Counted from the stretch's first letter, positions 26,853-36,158 are shown. The stretch is 64,000 nt of DNA from Pseudomonas sp. Root562 (GCF_001427125.1 NZ_LMGK01000024.1:76115-140114), one strand, 5' to 3'. Notes: a model not told the origin generated them from the sequence alone. Made by a program: numbers and translations.

Positions 26853-28139
26853 TTACTGAGCGTCGAGTTGCTTGCCACGGGTTTCCGGCAGGCTCAAGGC
26901 TGCAAGGATCACCACGCCATAGGACACTGCCGCAAAGGCGCCGATGCCCACGCTCAGCGGCACGGTCTGGCTGAGCAGACCGATCAGCAGCGGGAACAAC
27001 GCCGCCAGCGCCCGACCGATGTTGTAGCAAAAGCCCTGGCCGGAACCGCGAATGCGCGTAGGGAACAATTCGGTCAGGAACGCGCCCATGCCACTGAAAA
27101 TCCCCGAGGCGAAGAACCCCAGCGGAAAGCCCAGCCACAGCATCACGCCGTTGCTGACCGGCAATTGGGTGTAAAGCAAAACGATGGTGAACGAGCCGAC
27201 AGCGAACAGGATGAAGTTCTTTTTGCGGCCGAGGATGTCGGTCAGGTACGCGCTGATGACATAACCGACGTAGGACCCGACGATCACCATCGCCAGATAC
27301 CCGCTGGTATTGAGCACGCTCAGACCGCGCTCGTTTTTCAGGAAGGTTGGCAGCCAGGACGTGATTGCGTAATAACCGCCCAGCGCGCCGGTGGTCAGTA
27401 ACGAAGCGCGAATCGTGGTGAACAGTATGCCCGGAGCGAAGATCTCGTAGAACTTCGACGGATTGCTTGGCTCCTGCCTGGCTTTGGCTTCGCGGTAGAT
27501 TTCCGGATCTTTCACCAGGCGACGGACGAAAATCACGAAAATCGCCGGCACGATGCCGAGGATGAACAGCGCGCGCCAGGCGTCTTCCGGCGGCAATACA
27601 GAGAACAGCAGCGCGTACAGGATCGCGGTCAGGCCCCAGCCCAGCGCCCAGCCCGATTGCACCATGCCCACGGCCTTGCCACGGTCCTTGGCGCGAATCA
27701 CCTCGCCGATCAGCACCGCGCCCGCGGTCCATTCGCCACCGAAACCGAAGCCCATCAACGTACGGGCAATCAGCAGTTGTTCGTAGTTCTGCGCGAACCC
27801 GCAAAGGAAGGTGAAGAAGGCAAACCACAGGACGGTCAGTTGCAACGTTCGCACCCGGCCGATCCGATCGGAGAGAATCCCCGCGACCCAACCACCGATG
27901 GCGGACGCAATCAACGTGCTGGTGTGAATCAACCCGGCCTGGCCAGTTGTGATGCCCCACATGGCAATCAGGGTCGGCACCACGAAGCTGAGCATCTGGG
28001 TGTCCATGCCATCCAGGCCATAGCCGATCTTGCAGCTCCAGAAGGTGCGGCGTTCCTGCTGATTGATATTGCGATACCAGTCGAAAGGTCCCGGGCGAGC
28101 CGTGGCTTTCGCAATGGCGGGGGTGTCGGACGCACTCAT
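26853..28139 (-). CDS. MFS transporter linked to pxpABC
   Basis: The 428-residue major facilitator has 12 predicted segments and the MFS loop motif (GILSDRIGRVRTLQL). Its start and N-terminus resemble organic-acid/aromatic-acid symporters. GGAG precedes the ATG at 28139. As the first gene before pxpABC, it may import 5-oxoproline or a related acid; this is inferred from position. Confidence 0.85.
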   Translation of the reverse strand: MSASDTPAIAKATARPGPFDWYRNINQQERRTFWSCKIGYGLDGMDTQMLSFVVPTLIAMWGITTGQAGLIHTSTLIASAIGGWVAGILSDRIGRVRTLQLTVLWFAFFTFLCGFAQNYEQLLIARTLMGFGFGGEWTAGAVLIGEVIRAKDRGKAVGMVQSGWALGWGLTAILYALLFSVLPPEDAWRALFILGIVPAIFVIFVRRLVKDPEIYREAKARQEPSNPSKFYEIFAPGILFTTIRASLLTTGALGGYYAITSWLPTFLKNERGLSVLNTSGYLAMVIVGSYVGYVISAYLTDILGRKKNFILFAVGSFTIVLLYTQLPVSNGVMLWLGFPLGFFASGIFSGMGAFLTELFPTRIRGSGQGFCYNIGRALAALFPLLIGLLSQTVPLSVGIGAFAAVSYGVVILAALSLPETRGKQLDAQ

Positions 28140-28257
28140 GGCAAATCTCCGCGCTGATTTTATTGGTATTGTTCTGAGCCCCGACGACGCCTATCGTGGG
28201 AACCGGATGGCCAGATTTTTGTGCGCCCTGCCGTGCTGCGTCCAACTAATAAAAACC

Positions 28258-28268
28258 TGCCTTAGGCA
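28258..28268. promoter_or_regulatory. candidate LysR operator in MFS/LysR divergent region
   Basis: TGCCTTAGGCA is a perfect short palindrome inside a wider symmetric AT frame (ATAAA...TTTAT, about 28249-28281), 18 bp before the LysR start codon. This is the usual place for LysR autoregulation and control of a divergent target. Confidence 0.35.
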
Positions 28269-28285
28269 TAAGAAATCTTTATCCC

Positions 28286-29203
28286 ATGAACCTGAAGTTC
28301 CTCGAGACCTTTGTCTGGGTCGCCCGACTCAAGAGTTTTCGCCTGACCGCCGACAAGTTGTTCACCACCCAGGCGTCGATTTCCAGTCGCATCGCCGTGC
28401 TGGAAAGCGAGCTGGGAGTGAAGTTGTTCCTGCGTGATTCACGCGGCGTGAGCCTGACGCCCGAAGGCTTGAAAGTGCTCGATTACGCCGAGCAAATGAT
28501 GGACACCATGCAGGCACTCAAGCAGTCGATCGAGACCCGCTCGAGCAAGGCCGGGCGCGTGCGCATCGGCGTGATGGACACCGTGATCCACACGTGGCTC
28601 AGCCCGTTGGTGGCGCAGATGACCGATCACTATCCGCTGGTGGAAATCGAGCTGGTGGCCGATACCTCGCTGAACCTCTGCGATCAGCTGCAAAAAGGCT
28701 TCCTCGATGTGATCCTGCAGACCGACCTGTTGCGTCAGGAAAGCGTGCGCAGCCTAGAACTGGCGAGCCACCCGATGGGCTGGATCGCTGCCAGTAACTC
28801 CCTCTATAACCGCGCGTATTCGGGCATTGCCGACCTGGCGAATGAACGGATCATCACCTACTCGAAGAACTCCCACCCGCATCAGGAAGTGCTTGCCCTG
28901 ATGCAGGCCAATGGCGTGGCCGCACCGCGACTGAACTGCGTGAATTCAGTGTCGGCAATTACCCGGTTGCTGCGGGACGGTTTTGGAATCGGCGCGTTGC
29001 CCCCGGTACTGGTGGCCGAGGAACTGGCGCGCGGAGAACTGACCTTGCTCGACATCGAGCAACGCCCACCGGACTTACAGGTGGTGGTGTCGTGGCGCGT
29101 GGGCGTGGAGTGGGCCGAAGAGATTGTGGCGCTGTGTCAGCAGGTGCTGGAGGGGTATGCACAGAAGGTGGGTGAGAATTACATCGTTTTGGCCAGCGGA
29201 TGA
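28286..29203 (+). CDS. LysR-family regulator, divergent from MFS-pxpABC
   Basis: The 305-residue LysR protein opens NLKFLETFVWVARLKSFRLT with the expected winged helix (TTQASISSRIAVLESELGVK). It diverges from the MFS-pxp operon, so it probably controls 5-oxoproline use, perhaps with that compound as ligand. Its end meets a palindromic repeat. Confidence 0.9.
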   Translation: MNLKFLETFVWVARLKSFRLTADKLFTTQASISSRIAVLESELGVKLFLRDSRGVSLTPEGLKVLDYAEQMMDTMQALKQSIETRSSKAGRVRIGVMDTVIHTWLSPLVAQMTDHYPLVEIELVADTSLNLCDQLQKGFLDVILQTDLLRQESVRSLELASHPMGWIAASNSLYNRAYSGIADLANERIITYSKNSHPHQEVLALMQANGVAAPRLNCVNSVSAITRLLRDGFGIGALPPVLVAEELARGELTLLDIEQRPPDLQVVVSWRVGVEWAEEIVALCQQVLEGYAQKVGENYIVLASG

Positions 29204-29311
29204 TCGTTCCCACGCTCCGCGTGGGAATGCAACCCGGGACGCTCCGCGTCCCATTAGAGCCGAACGCGGAGCGTCCGTTGAGGCATTCCCACGCAGAGCG
29301 TGGGAACGATC
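29202..29311. repeat. nested palindromic repeat (GATCGTTCCCACGC family)
   Basis: Outer arms GATCGTTCCCACGCTCCGCG and their inverse near GCGTGGGAACGATC enclose a second inverted pair (GGGACGCTCCGCGTCCC / AACGCGGAGCGTCC). A closely related copy is at 35513-35626. The element overlaps the end of the LysR gene by 2 nt. Confidence 0.85.
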
Positions 29312-29313
29312 TG

Positions 29314-29856
29314 TCAAAGTCCGCGCAAATCCCGCTCTTCAATCGGCCGGCTCTGGCGCAGGCGTTTGCCGCCCAGCACCACCCAGTCGATCAGGCGAAA
29401 CAGGCACTCGATGCCGAACGACAGCAGCAACGCACCGCTCATGCCCCAGATCATCGCTTCCGGGGTCAGCAGGATCTGGTAGCTGTAGCCATTCCAGGTT
29501 TCCTTGCGGATATCCGGATCGGCGGCCAGCACCACTTGCAGGAACCGGATGTACCACGGGCCTTGCATCGCCTGGAACTGTTTATCCAGCGCGACCTGAC
29601 GGCTCAGCAGGTTGCTCAGGCTGTCGGCATCGCTGCGAAAGATCGGGTCTTCACTGGCGCGGTAATGCGCCACCAGCGCCTGCATATCGCCCTTGAAAAA
29701 CTGATTGGCGGTGTTCTGGAAGCCGCTCAACCCGGCCTGAGCTTCAATCAGGTGCGCCTCGACCCGCTTGGCGTAATCGTTGATGAACCCCGGCACCTGG
29801 ACACCGATCAACAGTCCCGCCGCGAACAACACCAGCCGTAGATAACTGAGCAACAT
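29314..29856 (-). CDS. DUF2937 family membrane protein
   Basis: The 180-residue protein has membrane segments at both ends (SYLRLVLFAAGLLIGVQVP; MIWGMSGALLLSFGIECLF) flanking a soluble region. It matches the DUF2937 family by pattern; function unknown. AAGGAT precedes ATG 29856. It is the last gene of an operon with the amidotransferase and a 166-residue membrane protein. Confidence 0.75.
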   Translation of the reverse strand: MLLSYLRLVLFAAGLLIGVQVPGFINDYAKRVEAHLIEAQAGLSGFQNTANQFFKGDMQALVAHYRASEDPIFRSDADSLSNLLSRQVALDKQFQAMQGPWYIRFLQVVLAADPDIRKETWNGYSYQILLTPEAMIWGMSGALLLSFGIECLFRLIDWVVLGGKRLRQSRPIEERDLRGL

Positions 29857-29869
29857 GGGTATCGGATCC

Positions 29870-30646
29870 TTATGAGGTCTGGCCCTGACTGACGCATTCA
29901 CCGCGTCGCCACAGGCTCCATTGACCCGGTTCGTAACGGGTCCAGGTTTCGTTTTCGGTCAACGGTTCGGTAGCGATCACCGTCACCACGTCGTTGGGAG
30001 TGGTTTCAGCCTGGAAGTCGACGATCACATCGACATCCTTCAAGCGTGCCGGGCCAAACGGGGCGCGCCGGGTGATCTGTGCCAGCTTGGTCGAGCAATA
30101 ACAGAACAACCAGTCGCCATCGCTGAGCAGGCAGTTGAACACGCCTTTGCTACGGTATTCGGCGCACGCAGCCACCAGATCCGGCAGCAGTTCCTCGACC
30201 TCGACCGGCTCGGGGAACGCCGCACGCACGCGGTTGAGCAAATCGCAGAACGCCGCTTCGCTGTCGGTATCACCCACGGGGCGATAGAAACTGGCCGTCG
30301 GCTGAAAATCCGCCAGTTGGCCGTTATGCGCGAAACACCAGTTGCGGCCCCACAGTTCACGGACGAACGGATGCGTGTTGGACAGGCAGACCTTGCCGAC
30401 GTTGGCCTGACGAATATGGCCGATCACCACTTCGCTCTTGATCGGGTAGCGCTGCACCAGATTCGCCACTTCCGACTCGCAACTTGCGGCCGGGTCCTGG
30501 AACACCCGCAAGCCGCGACCTTCATAGAAGGCGATGCCCCAGCCGTCACGGTGCGGACCGGTGCGCCCGCCGCGCTGCATCAGCCCGGTGAAGCTGAACA
30601 CGATATCGGTCGGGACATTGGCGCTCATGCCCAATAACTCACACAT
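29870..30646 (-). CDS. class II glutamine amidotransferase (YafJ-like)
   Basis: The 258-residue enzyme starts MCELLGMSANVPTDIVFSF, so after Met removal Cys1 is the N-terminal nucleophile. The start at 30646 was chosen for this reason; the frame extends 6 residues further. Conserved GRNWCFAHNGQLADF and SDGDWLFCY parts of the amidotransferase fold are present. The protein lacks an obvious synthetase domain, so the acceptor is unknown. It sits in a short operon with two membrane proteins. Confidence 0.92.
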   Translation of the reverse strand: MCELLGMSANVPTDIVFSFTGLMQRGGRTGPHRDGWGIAFYEGRGLRVFQDPAASCESEVANLVQRYPIKSEVVIGHIRQANVGKVCLSNTHPFVRELWGRNWCFAHNGQLADFQPTASFYRPVGDTDSEAAFCDLLNRVRAAFPEPVEVEELLPDLVAACAEYRSKGVFNCLLSDGDWLFCYCSTKLAQITRRAPFGPARLKDVDVIVDFQAETTPNDVVTVIATEPLTENETWTRYEPGQWSLWRRGECVSQGQTS

Positions 30647-30679
30647 GCTCGGACTCTCGCTCAATGGCAGGGGGCAAGG

Positions 30680-31180
30680 TTACAGGCGAGGTTCGACCCG
30701 CATGCGCTGGGGATTGCTCGGCACAGGTGGACGGCCGTAACGATCATCGCCAGCACCACCAAAAGGATGCTCCTCTTCTTCCGGATCATCGGCACCGGCG
30801 GCGGCTTTGGCGGCGGCAGCCTGTTCCTTGCGAGCGTTTGCTCCACGTTCGATGGCGAAGCGGATTGCCACGAAGACCAGGTAGAGACCGAAGGCGATCA
30901 TGCCGTACATGAACAGATCGGAGATGGCCCGCCAGGCGTTGTTGCCGACCTTGAACAGCAGGTCCAGAGCGGTAATGGCGATGGCCGGGGCGACTTTTTC
31001 CTTCACCGGGTCAATAATCGTCGGGCTGAACAACAGCACCGCCACCAGCAACCGCAGCGGCTCACGCAGCCAGCGCCACATCCAGCGGGTAATGCGCATC
31101 CACACCAACAGGCAGCCCAAAGCGGCAAAGGCGTAGAGGCCCCAAGCGATCAGATAGTCGTTCTCGGTCATGGTGTCCAT
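30680..31180 (-). CDS. conserved hypothetical membrane protein
   Basis: The 166-residue protein has two to four hydrophobic segments in the first 110 residues (YLIAWGLYAFAALGCLLVW; MYGMIAFGLYLVFVAI) and a polar, acidic and proline-rich tail. Start may be the ATG at 31180 or 31171. I do not recognise a named family. It lies 33 bp upstream of the amidotransferase gene and diverges from the peptidase gene. Confidence 0.75.
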   Translation of the reverse strand: MDTMTENDYLIAWGLYAFAALGCLLVWMRITRWMWRWLREPLRLLVAVLLFSPTIIDPVKEKVAPAIAITALDLLFKVGNNAWRAISDLFMYGMIAFGLYLVFVAIRFAIERGANARKEQAAAAKAAAGADDPEEEEHPFGGAGDDRYGRPPVPSNPQRMRVEPRL

Positions 31181-31280
31181 GGCAAGGCAGGCAAAGAGGC
31201 GCTTATGATAACGGCTTTTCGCCCGTCAGGCTGCCCCGCTGATGACGTCGACCATTTCGTACACTGTTCGAGAGCCCTTC

Positions 31281-33335
31281 ATGCCCATATCCGCCAACAT
31301 TTGCGACGCCCCGATCGCCCACAGGGCCGAAGGCGCCGACCCGTATGCCTGGCTGCAGGAGCGCGACACCGATGCGGTGCTCGACTACCTCAAGGCTGAA
31401 AACAGCTATCAGCAAGCGCAAACCGCCGATCAGGCCGAACTGCGTGAAACTCTGTTTGAAGAGATCAAGGGACGGATTCTTGAAACCGACCTGTCCCTGC
31501 CCTCGCCATGGGGACCATACCTGTATTACACGCGCACCACGGCGGGCGATGAATACGCCCGTCATTACCGCTGCCCACGTCCGGCCGACGACAGCCTGAC
31601 CCTCGACGAAAGCCGGGAACAACTGCTGCTGGACCCGAACGTGCTGGCCAACGGCGGTTTCTTTTCCCTCGGCGCGTTCAGCATCAGCCCGGACCACCAA
31701 CGCCTGGCCTACAGTGTCGACTCGACGGGCGATGAAATTTACACGCTGTTCGTGAAGGAATTGTCCGACGGACGTGTCAGCGAACTGGAGTTCCAGGACT
31801 GCGACGGCAGCATGACCTGGGCCAACGACAGCCTGACGCTGTTCTTCGGCGAACTGGACGACACCCACCGCCCGCACAAGCTGTACCGCTATCGCCTGGA
31901 CGGCACGGCGGCCGAAGAAGTGTTCCATGAAACGGATGGCCGCTTCTTCATGCATTGCTACCGCGCCAGCTCTGAACAGCAGTTGCTGCTGTCCGTGGGC
32001 AGCAAGACCACCAGCGAAGTCTGGGTGCTCGACGCCAACCAGCCACAACAGGCCTTTGCCTGTATTGCGCCGAGGGTCGAAGACCACGAGTACGACGTCG
32101 ACCATGGCGCACTCGATGGCCAATGGACCTGGTTCATCCGCACCAACCGCGACGGCATCAACTTCGCGTTGTACACCGCTGTCGATACCGGCGTGGCACC
32201 GATCGAGGCCCAATGGCAGCTCCTGATCCCCCACAGTGACACGGTGATGATCGACGGCATGAGCCTCAACGCGAGTGCCATGACCCTGAGCCTGCGTGAA
32301 GGTGGCCTGCCCATCATCGAAGTTCACCCGCAGGATTTGCCGAGCTACCGGGTGCAGCTGCCGGACGCGGCGTACAGCCTGCATGTGCAGAACAGCCTGG
32401 AGTTCGTCAGTGAACGGATTCGCCTGCGTTATGAAGCGCTGAACCGTCCGGCACAGATCCGCCAATTGCAATTGAGCAACGGCGAACAGCAAGTGCTCAA
32501 GCAAACCCCGGTGCTCGGTCCGTTCGATGCCGACGCCTACGTCAGCCAGCGTCTGTGGGCTACCGCCCCCGACGGCACGCAGGTACCGATCAGCCTGGTG
32601 ATCAAGCGCGAAGCGCTGGGCAAACCGGTGCCACTGTATCTGTACGGCTACGGCGCCTATGGCGAAAGCCTCGACCCTTGGTTCTCCCACGCGCGCCTGA
32701 GCTTGCTCGATCGCGGCATGGCGTTTGCCATCGCCCACGTGCGCGGCGGTGGCGAATTGGGTGAAGCCTGGTATCGCGCAGGCAAACAGGAACACAAGCA
32801 AAACACCTTCAGCGACTTTATTGCCTGCGCCGAGCACTTGATCGCCAATGGATTCACCCGTGCACCGCAACTGGCGATCAGTGGCGGCAGCGCCGGTGGC
32901 CTGTTGATCGGCGCGGTGCTCAATCAACGCCCGGAGCTGTTCGGTGCGGCGATTGCAGAAGTGCCGTTCGTCGACGTGCTCAACACCATGCTCGACCCGG
33001 ACCTGCCGCTGACCGTCACCGAATACGATGAGTGGGGCAACCCGCAGGAGCCGGATGTCTATGATCGACTCAAGGCCTACGCCCCGTACGAAAACGTCAA
33101 GGCGCAAGCCTATCCGGCCATGCTGGTCATCGCCGGGTACAACGACAGTCGCGTGCAATATTGGGAAGCGGCCAAGTGGGTGGCGAAATTGCGCACGATG
33201 AAAACCGACACCAACCCCCTGCTGCTCAAGACCGAACTGGGCGCCGGCCATGGTGGAATGAGTGGCCGATACCAGGGATTGCGTGACGTAGCACTCGAAT
33301 ATGCATTTTTGTTCAAGGTTTTGGGCGTTGCCTGA
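31281..33335 (+). CDS. ptrB: oligopeptidase B-like S9 serine peptidase
   Basis: The 684-residue protein has an N-terminal beta-propeller and a C-terminal alpha/beta-hydrolase domain. Nucleophile Ser537 lies in SGGSAGG and catalytic His657 in GAGHGG. An acidic catalytic residue lies between them (near GYNDSRVQYWEA). Oligopeptidase B cleaves short peptides after basic residues. ATG 31281 gives the family-typical start; the upstream frame is unrelated. An opposite-strand 682-codon frame is a shadow. Confidence 0.93.
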   Translation: MPISANICDAPIAHRAEGADPYAWLQERDTDAVLDYLKAENSYQQAQTADQAELRETLFEEIKGRILETDLSLPSPWGPYLYYTRTTAGDEYARHYRCPRPADDSLTLDESREQLLLDPNVLANGGFFSLGAFSISPDHQRLAYSVDSTGDEIYTLFVKELSDGRVSELEFQDCDGSMTWANDSLTLFFGELDDTHRPHKLYRYRLDGTAAEEVFHETDGRFFMHCYRASSEQQLLLSVGSKTTSEVWVLDANQPQQAFACIAPRVEDHEYDVDHGALDGQWTWFIRTNRDGINFALYTAVDTGVAPIEAQWQLLIPHSDTVMIDGMSLNASAMTLSLREGGLPIIEVHPQDLPSYRVQLPDAAYSLHVQNSLEFVSERIRLRYEALNRPAQIRQLQLSNGEQQVLKQTPVLGPFDADAYVSQRLWATAPDGTQVPISLVIKREALGKPVPLYLYGYGAYGESLDPWFSHARLSLLDRGMAFAIAHVRGGGELGEAWYRAGKQEHKQNTFSDFIACAEHLIANGFTRAPQLAISGGSAGGLLIGAVLNQRPELFGAAIAEVPFVDVLNTMLDPDLPLTVTEYDEWGNPQEPDVYDRLKAYAPYENVKAQAYPAMLVIAGYNDSRVQYWEAAKWVAKLRTMKTDTNPLLLKTELGAGHGGMSGRYQGLRDVALEYAFLFKVLGVA

Positions 33336-33400
33336 GGAACTTGGCCTGATGAACCGGTCTTAATTCGGGACACCGGAAGCCGACAGAACACCGTCCGCTG

Positions 33401-33491
33401 TAGGAGCACAGCTTGCTCGCGATGGCGGCGATTCATTCAACATTGATATTGAATGTGGCGGCCTCATCGCGAGCAAGCTTTGCTCCTACAG
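33401..33491. repeat. REP inverted pair (TGTAGGAGC type)
   Basis: TGTAGGAGCACAGCTTGCTCGCGATGGCGGC (from 33400) faces the inverted arm ending GCGAGCAAGCTTTGCTCCTACA (to 33491). It fills most of the ptrB to cNMP-protein gap. Confidence 0.85.
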
Positions 33492-33537
33492 GGCAATGTG
33501 AAACCCGGAACAGACACAACAAAAAAGACCGCACGAC

Positions 33538-34011
33538 ATGTCAGAACCGACCTTACTGAACAACGAAATCCGCGACTGGCTGATGGACTGCGGCCTGTTC
33601 AATCAGCTGTTGCCAGCCGACTTCGCCGCGGCTTCGGGCTATTTCAGCATCAGCACCATTACCGAGGGCGAAGAGATATTCCACGAGGGTGATGCCGGCA
33701 CGTTCATGTGCATCATCCACACCGGCCAGGTGGCCGTGCAGAAAACCACCAGTGACGGCCAGCAGGTGACCATCGCCACGTTGCGCAGCGGTCGTTCGTT
33801 CGGCGAAATGGCCGTACTTGACGGAGAGCGGCGCTCTGCCAGTTGTGTGGCCGCGAGCAACTGTCAGTTGCTGAACCTGGGCAAGGACTCGCTGGAAAAA
33901 ATGCTCAACGACGCCCCGAAAATCGCCGCCAAGATCATCCGCGCCCTCGCCGTCTCCCTTTCCAAACGCCTGCGCATGGCTGACGGACAACTGCTTACAC
34001 AGCAGATCTAA
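33538..34011 (+). CDS. cyclic nucleotide-binding domain protein
   Basis: The 157-residue protein is a lone cNMP-binding domain (GEEIFHEGDAGTFMCII; GRSFGEMAVLDGERRSASC phosphate-binding cassette). No DNA-binding or catalytic domain is present. It may act as a cAMP-responsive partner, or bind another ligand. Its stop overlaps the convergent proline-rich gene by 4 nt. Confidence 0.88.
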   Translation: MSEPTLLNNEIRDWLMDCGLFNQLLPADFAAASGYFSISTITEGEEIFHEGDAGTFMCIIHTGQVAVQKTTSDGQQVTIATLRSGRSFGEMAVLDGERRSASCVAASNCQLLNLGKDSLEKMLNDAPKIAAKIIRALAVSLSKRLRMADGQLLTQQI

Positions 34012-34298
34012 CCACCGGGCGACTTGGCTTTCGGCGGGTTTGTCTCAATGCCAGGCAACGGCTGATCCTTGATCGGCGGGCTCGGCCTTTCGATCGGCAC
34101 CAACGGCGGACCGCCGCTGCCCGGACCCACTTTGGGCAAAGGCGCCGGGCTGATTTGCGGATACGGCGTAGGCGTCGCGGTACCCGGTGAACCGGGCATG
34201 GGTGCAGGGCTGACAGGCAGAGATTGCAGCGGTTGGGCCTGCACTGCAGTAATCGAGAGCGCGGCCATGGCAATGACCGTTAGAATGGTGCGCTTCAT
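34008..34298 (-). CDS. proline-rich secreted protein
   Basis: The 96-residue protein has a clear signal peptide (KRTILTVIAMAALSITAVQA) and then a Pro/Gly/Ser-rich stretch with no globular pattern. It is probably periplasmic or secreted and disordered. Convergent with the cNMP gene, overlapping by 4 nt. No family is recognised. Confidence 0.7.
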   Translation of the reverse strand: MKRTILTVIAMAALSITAVQAQPLQSLPVSPAPMPGSPGTATPTPYPQISPAPLPKVGPGSGGPPLVPIERPSPPIKDQPLPGIETNPPKAKSPGG

Positions 34299-34393
34299 CA
34301 ATGGCTCCGTTGGCCTTGTTGTCATTTGCAGGCTACTCCCAACTGCGTCGGTTTGCCTTCCCCTGTGCTGCCATTTTTCCTCAAGTGAGCCCC

Positions 34394-35080
34394 ATGAAAC
34401 GTTTCGTTCTGCTCGATACCGCCCCCATTCCCGAGAACGGCGGCGCCCTGTGCCTGTTCGAGTATGGCGAGGATTTCGTCATCAAGATCCAGGGCGGCGA
34501 CGGCGGGCAGTTGATGAACACGCGAATGCACGGATCTGAAGATGCTTTGGCCGAAATCCCTTGCCGCAAGGTCGCCGGTCGTCCGAATTCACGGGTATTG
34601 ATCGGTGGCCTGGGCATGGGTTTCACCCTTGCCTCGGCACTCAAGCACCTGGGCAAGAGCGCTGAAGTGGTGGTCGCCGAATTGGTACCCGGCGTGGTGG
34701 AGTGGAACCGTGGCCCTTTGGGCGAGAAAGCCGGCAACCCGCTACTGGACCCGCGCACTGTCGTGCGCATGGAAGACGTGGCCAAAGTGCTGCAAGCCGA
34801 GCCGCAGGGCTTCGACGCGATCATGCTCGACGTCGACAACGGCCCCGAAGGCCTGACCCAGCGGGCCAATAGCTGGCTCTATTCCGCCGGCGGCCTCAGC
34901 GCCTGCGCCAAAGCCCTGCGCCCCAAAGGCGTGCTGGCAGTCTGGTCGGCCAGCGCCGACCGGCAGTTTTCCGACAAACTGAAAAAAGCCGGGTTCAAGG
35001 CCGAGGAAGTGCAAGTCTTTGCCCACGGCAACAAGGGCACCCGCCATACCATCTGGATTGCCGAGAAGCTCAAGGGCTGA
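34394..35080 (+). CDS. spermidine synthase-like methyltransferase-fold protein
   Basis: The 228-residue protein has a Rossmann SAM/dcSAM-binding segment (VLIGGLGMGFTLASALKHLG), then an acidic strand (VVVAELVPGVVEW) and IMLDVDNGPEG. It resembles short spermidine-synthase-like proteins of Proteobacteria. The substrate is unknown. GTGAG precedes ATG 34394. Confidence 0.8.
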   Translation: MKRFVLLDTAPIPENGGALCLFEYGEDFVIKIQGGDGGQLMNTRMHGSEDALAEIPCRKVAGRPNSRVLIGGLGMGFTLASALKHLGKSAEVVVAELVPGVVEWNRGPLGEKAGNPLLDPRTVVRMEDVAKVLQAEPQGFDAIMLDVDNGPEGLTQRANSWLYSAGGLSACAKALRPKGVLAVWSASADRQFSDKLKKAGFKAEEVQVFAHGNKGTRHTIWIAEKLKG

Positions 35081-35129
35081 GCTAAACTGGCTGCATAACC
35101 GTCATTAGTCTTTCTACAAAGGTGAACCC

Positions 35130-35501
35130 ATGAGTTCGTCCACCCCAACCAACACGTCGAAGCTCGATCGCATCCTCGCCGACAATCAGCGCGACAAGGA
35201 AATGGGCTACCGTGACAAAGCCCTGAAGATGTATCCGCACGTGTGCGGGCGCTGCGCCCGTGAGTTCTCCGGCAAGCGCCTGAGCGAACTGACCGTGCAC
35301 CACCGCGACCACAACCATGACAACAATCCACAGGACGGCTCGAACTGGGAGTTGCTGTGCCTGTACTGCCACGATAACGAGCACTCGCGTTATACCGACC
35401 AGCAATACTTCGGCGAAGGTTCGCTGAGCACGCCGAAAATCGCCAAGGCCACGCATAACCCGTTTGCCGCGCTGGCCGGCTTGATGAAGAAAGAAGACTG
35501 A
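35130..35501 (+). CDS. yajD: YajD-family HNH nuclease
   Basis: The 123-residue protein has zinc-binding CxxC pairs (HVCGRCAREF; CLYCHDNEH) and HNH core HHRDHNHDNNPQDGSNW. YajD homologues are stand-alone putative nucleases of unknown role. RBS AAAGGTG precedes the ATG. It follows the spermidine-synthase-like gene by 49 bp. Confidence 0.9.
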   Translation: MSSSTPTNTSKLDRILADNQRDKEMGYRDKALKMYPHVCGRCAREFSGKRLSELTVHHRDHNHDNNPQDGSNWELLCLYCHDNEHSRYTDQQYFGEGSLSTPKIAKATHNPFAALAGLMKKED

Positions 35502-35512
35502 AGGTCTTGCAC

Positions 35513-35626
35513 TGATCGTTCCCACGCTCTGCGTGGGAATGCCGCCAGGGACGCTCCGCGTTCCGCTTTTGAATGTGACGCAGAGCGTCACGGGATGCAT
35601 TCCCACGCGGAGCGTGGGAACGATCA
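35513..35626. repeat. nested palindromic repeat (GATCGTTCCCACGC family), copy 2
   Basis: Outer arms TGATCGTTCCCACGCTCTGC and the inverse CGCGGAGCGTGGGAACGATCA enclose an inner pair. It is the sister of 29202-29311. It lies between yajD and the methyltransferase gene. Confidence 0.85.
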
Positions 35627-35687
35627 CTGACCACCCCTCCCCCAATCCCCGTATAATCGCGCTTTTTTCGCAAAAGGCACCCCGCTC

Positions 35688-36158
35688 GTGGCAGACAAAC
35701 GGTACAGCTGCATTGGTTTGTTCAACCCCAAATCACCGGAGAATGTCGGCTCCGTGATGCGCGCCGCTGGCTGCTATGGCGTGGCGTCGGTGTTCTACAC
35801 CGGCAAGCGTTATGAACGGGCCGCCGATTTCGTCACCGATACCAAGCGCGTCCATTACGACATCCCACTGATCGGCATCGATGACCTGAAGAAAATCCTG
35901 CCCCTCAATTGCGTTCCGGTCGCCGTGGAACTGGTCGAGGGCGCCCGTCCGCTGCCCGAGTACACCCACCCGGACCGCGCGCTGTACATCTTCGGCCCGG
36001 AAGACGGTTCGCTGGATAAGGAAATTCGCGACTGGTGCGAAGACGTGGTCTACATCCCGACCACCGGCTGCATGAACCTGGCCGCTACGGTCAACGTCGT
36101 GCTCTACGACCGCATGGCCAAGGGTCTCAATACTCGTTCGGGACCAAAATTCCGCTGA
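35688..36158 (+). CDS. SpoU/TrmH-family RNA methyltransferase
   Basis: The 156-residue SPOUT enzyme shows motif 1 (ENVGSVMRAA), motif 2 (ALYIFGPEDGSL) and motif 3 (VYIPTTGCMNLAATVNVVLY). It is 2'-O-methyltransferase-like. The RNA target (tRNA or rRNA) cannot be told from sequence. GTG at 35688 is the start. No accessory domain is present. Confidence 0.88.
   Translation: MADKRYSCIGLFNPKSPENVGSVMRAAGCYGVASVFYTGKRYERAADFVTDTKRVHYDIPLIGIDDLKKILPLNCVPVAVELVEGARPLPEYTHPDRALYIFGPEDGSLDKEIRDWCEDVVYIPTTGCMNLAATVNVVLYDRMAKGLNTRSGPKFR

Noticed and set aside
26776..28245. A 489-codon frame across the MFS gene
   Set aside because: It is in another frame of the same strand and lacks membrane helices; the MFS frame has them.
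31203..33251. A 682-codon open frame opposite ptrB
   Set aside because: It mirrors the peptidase gene, shows no family pattern, and arises from high-GC third positions.
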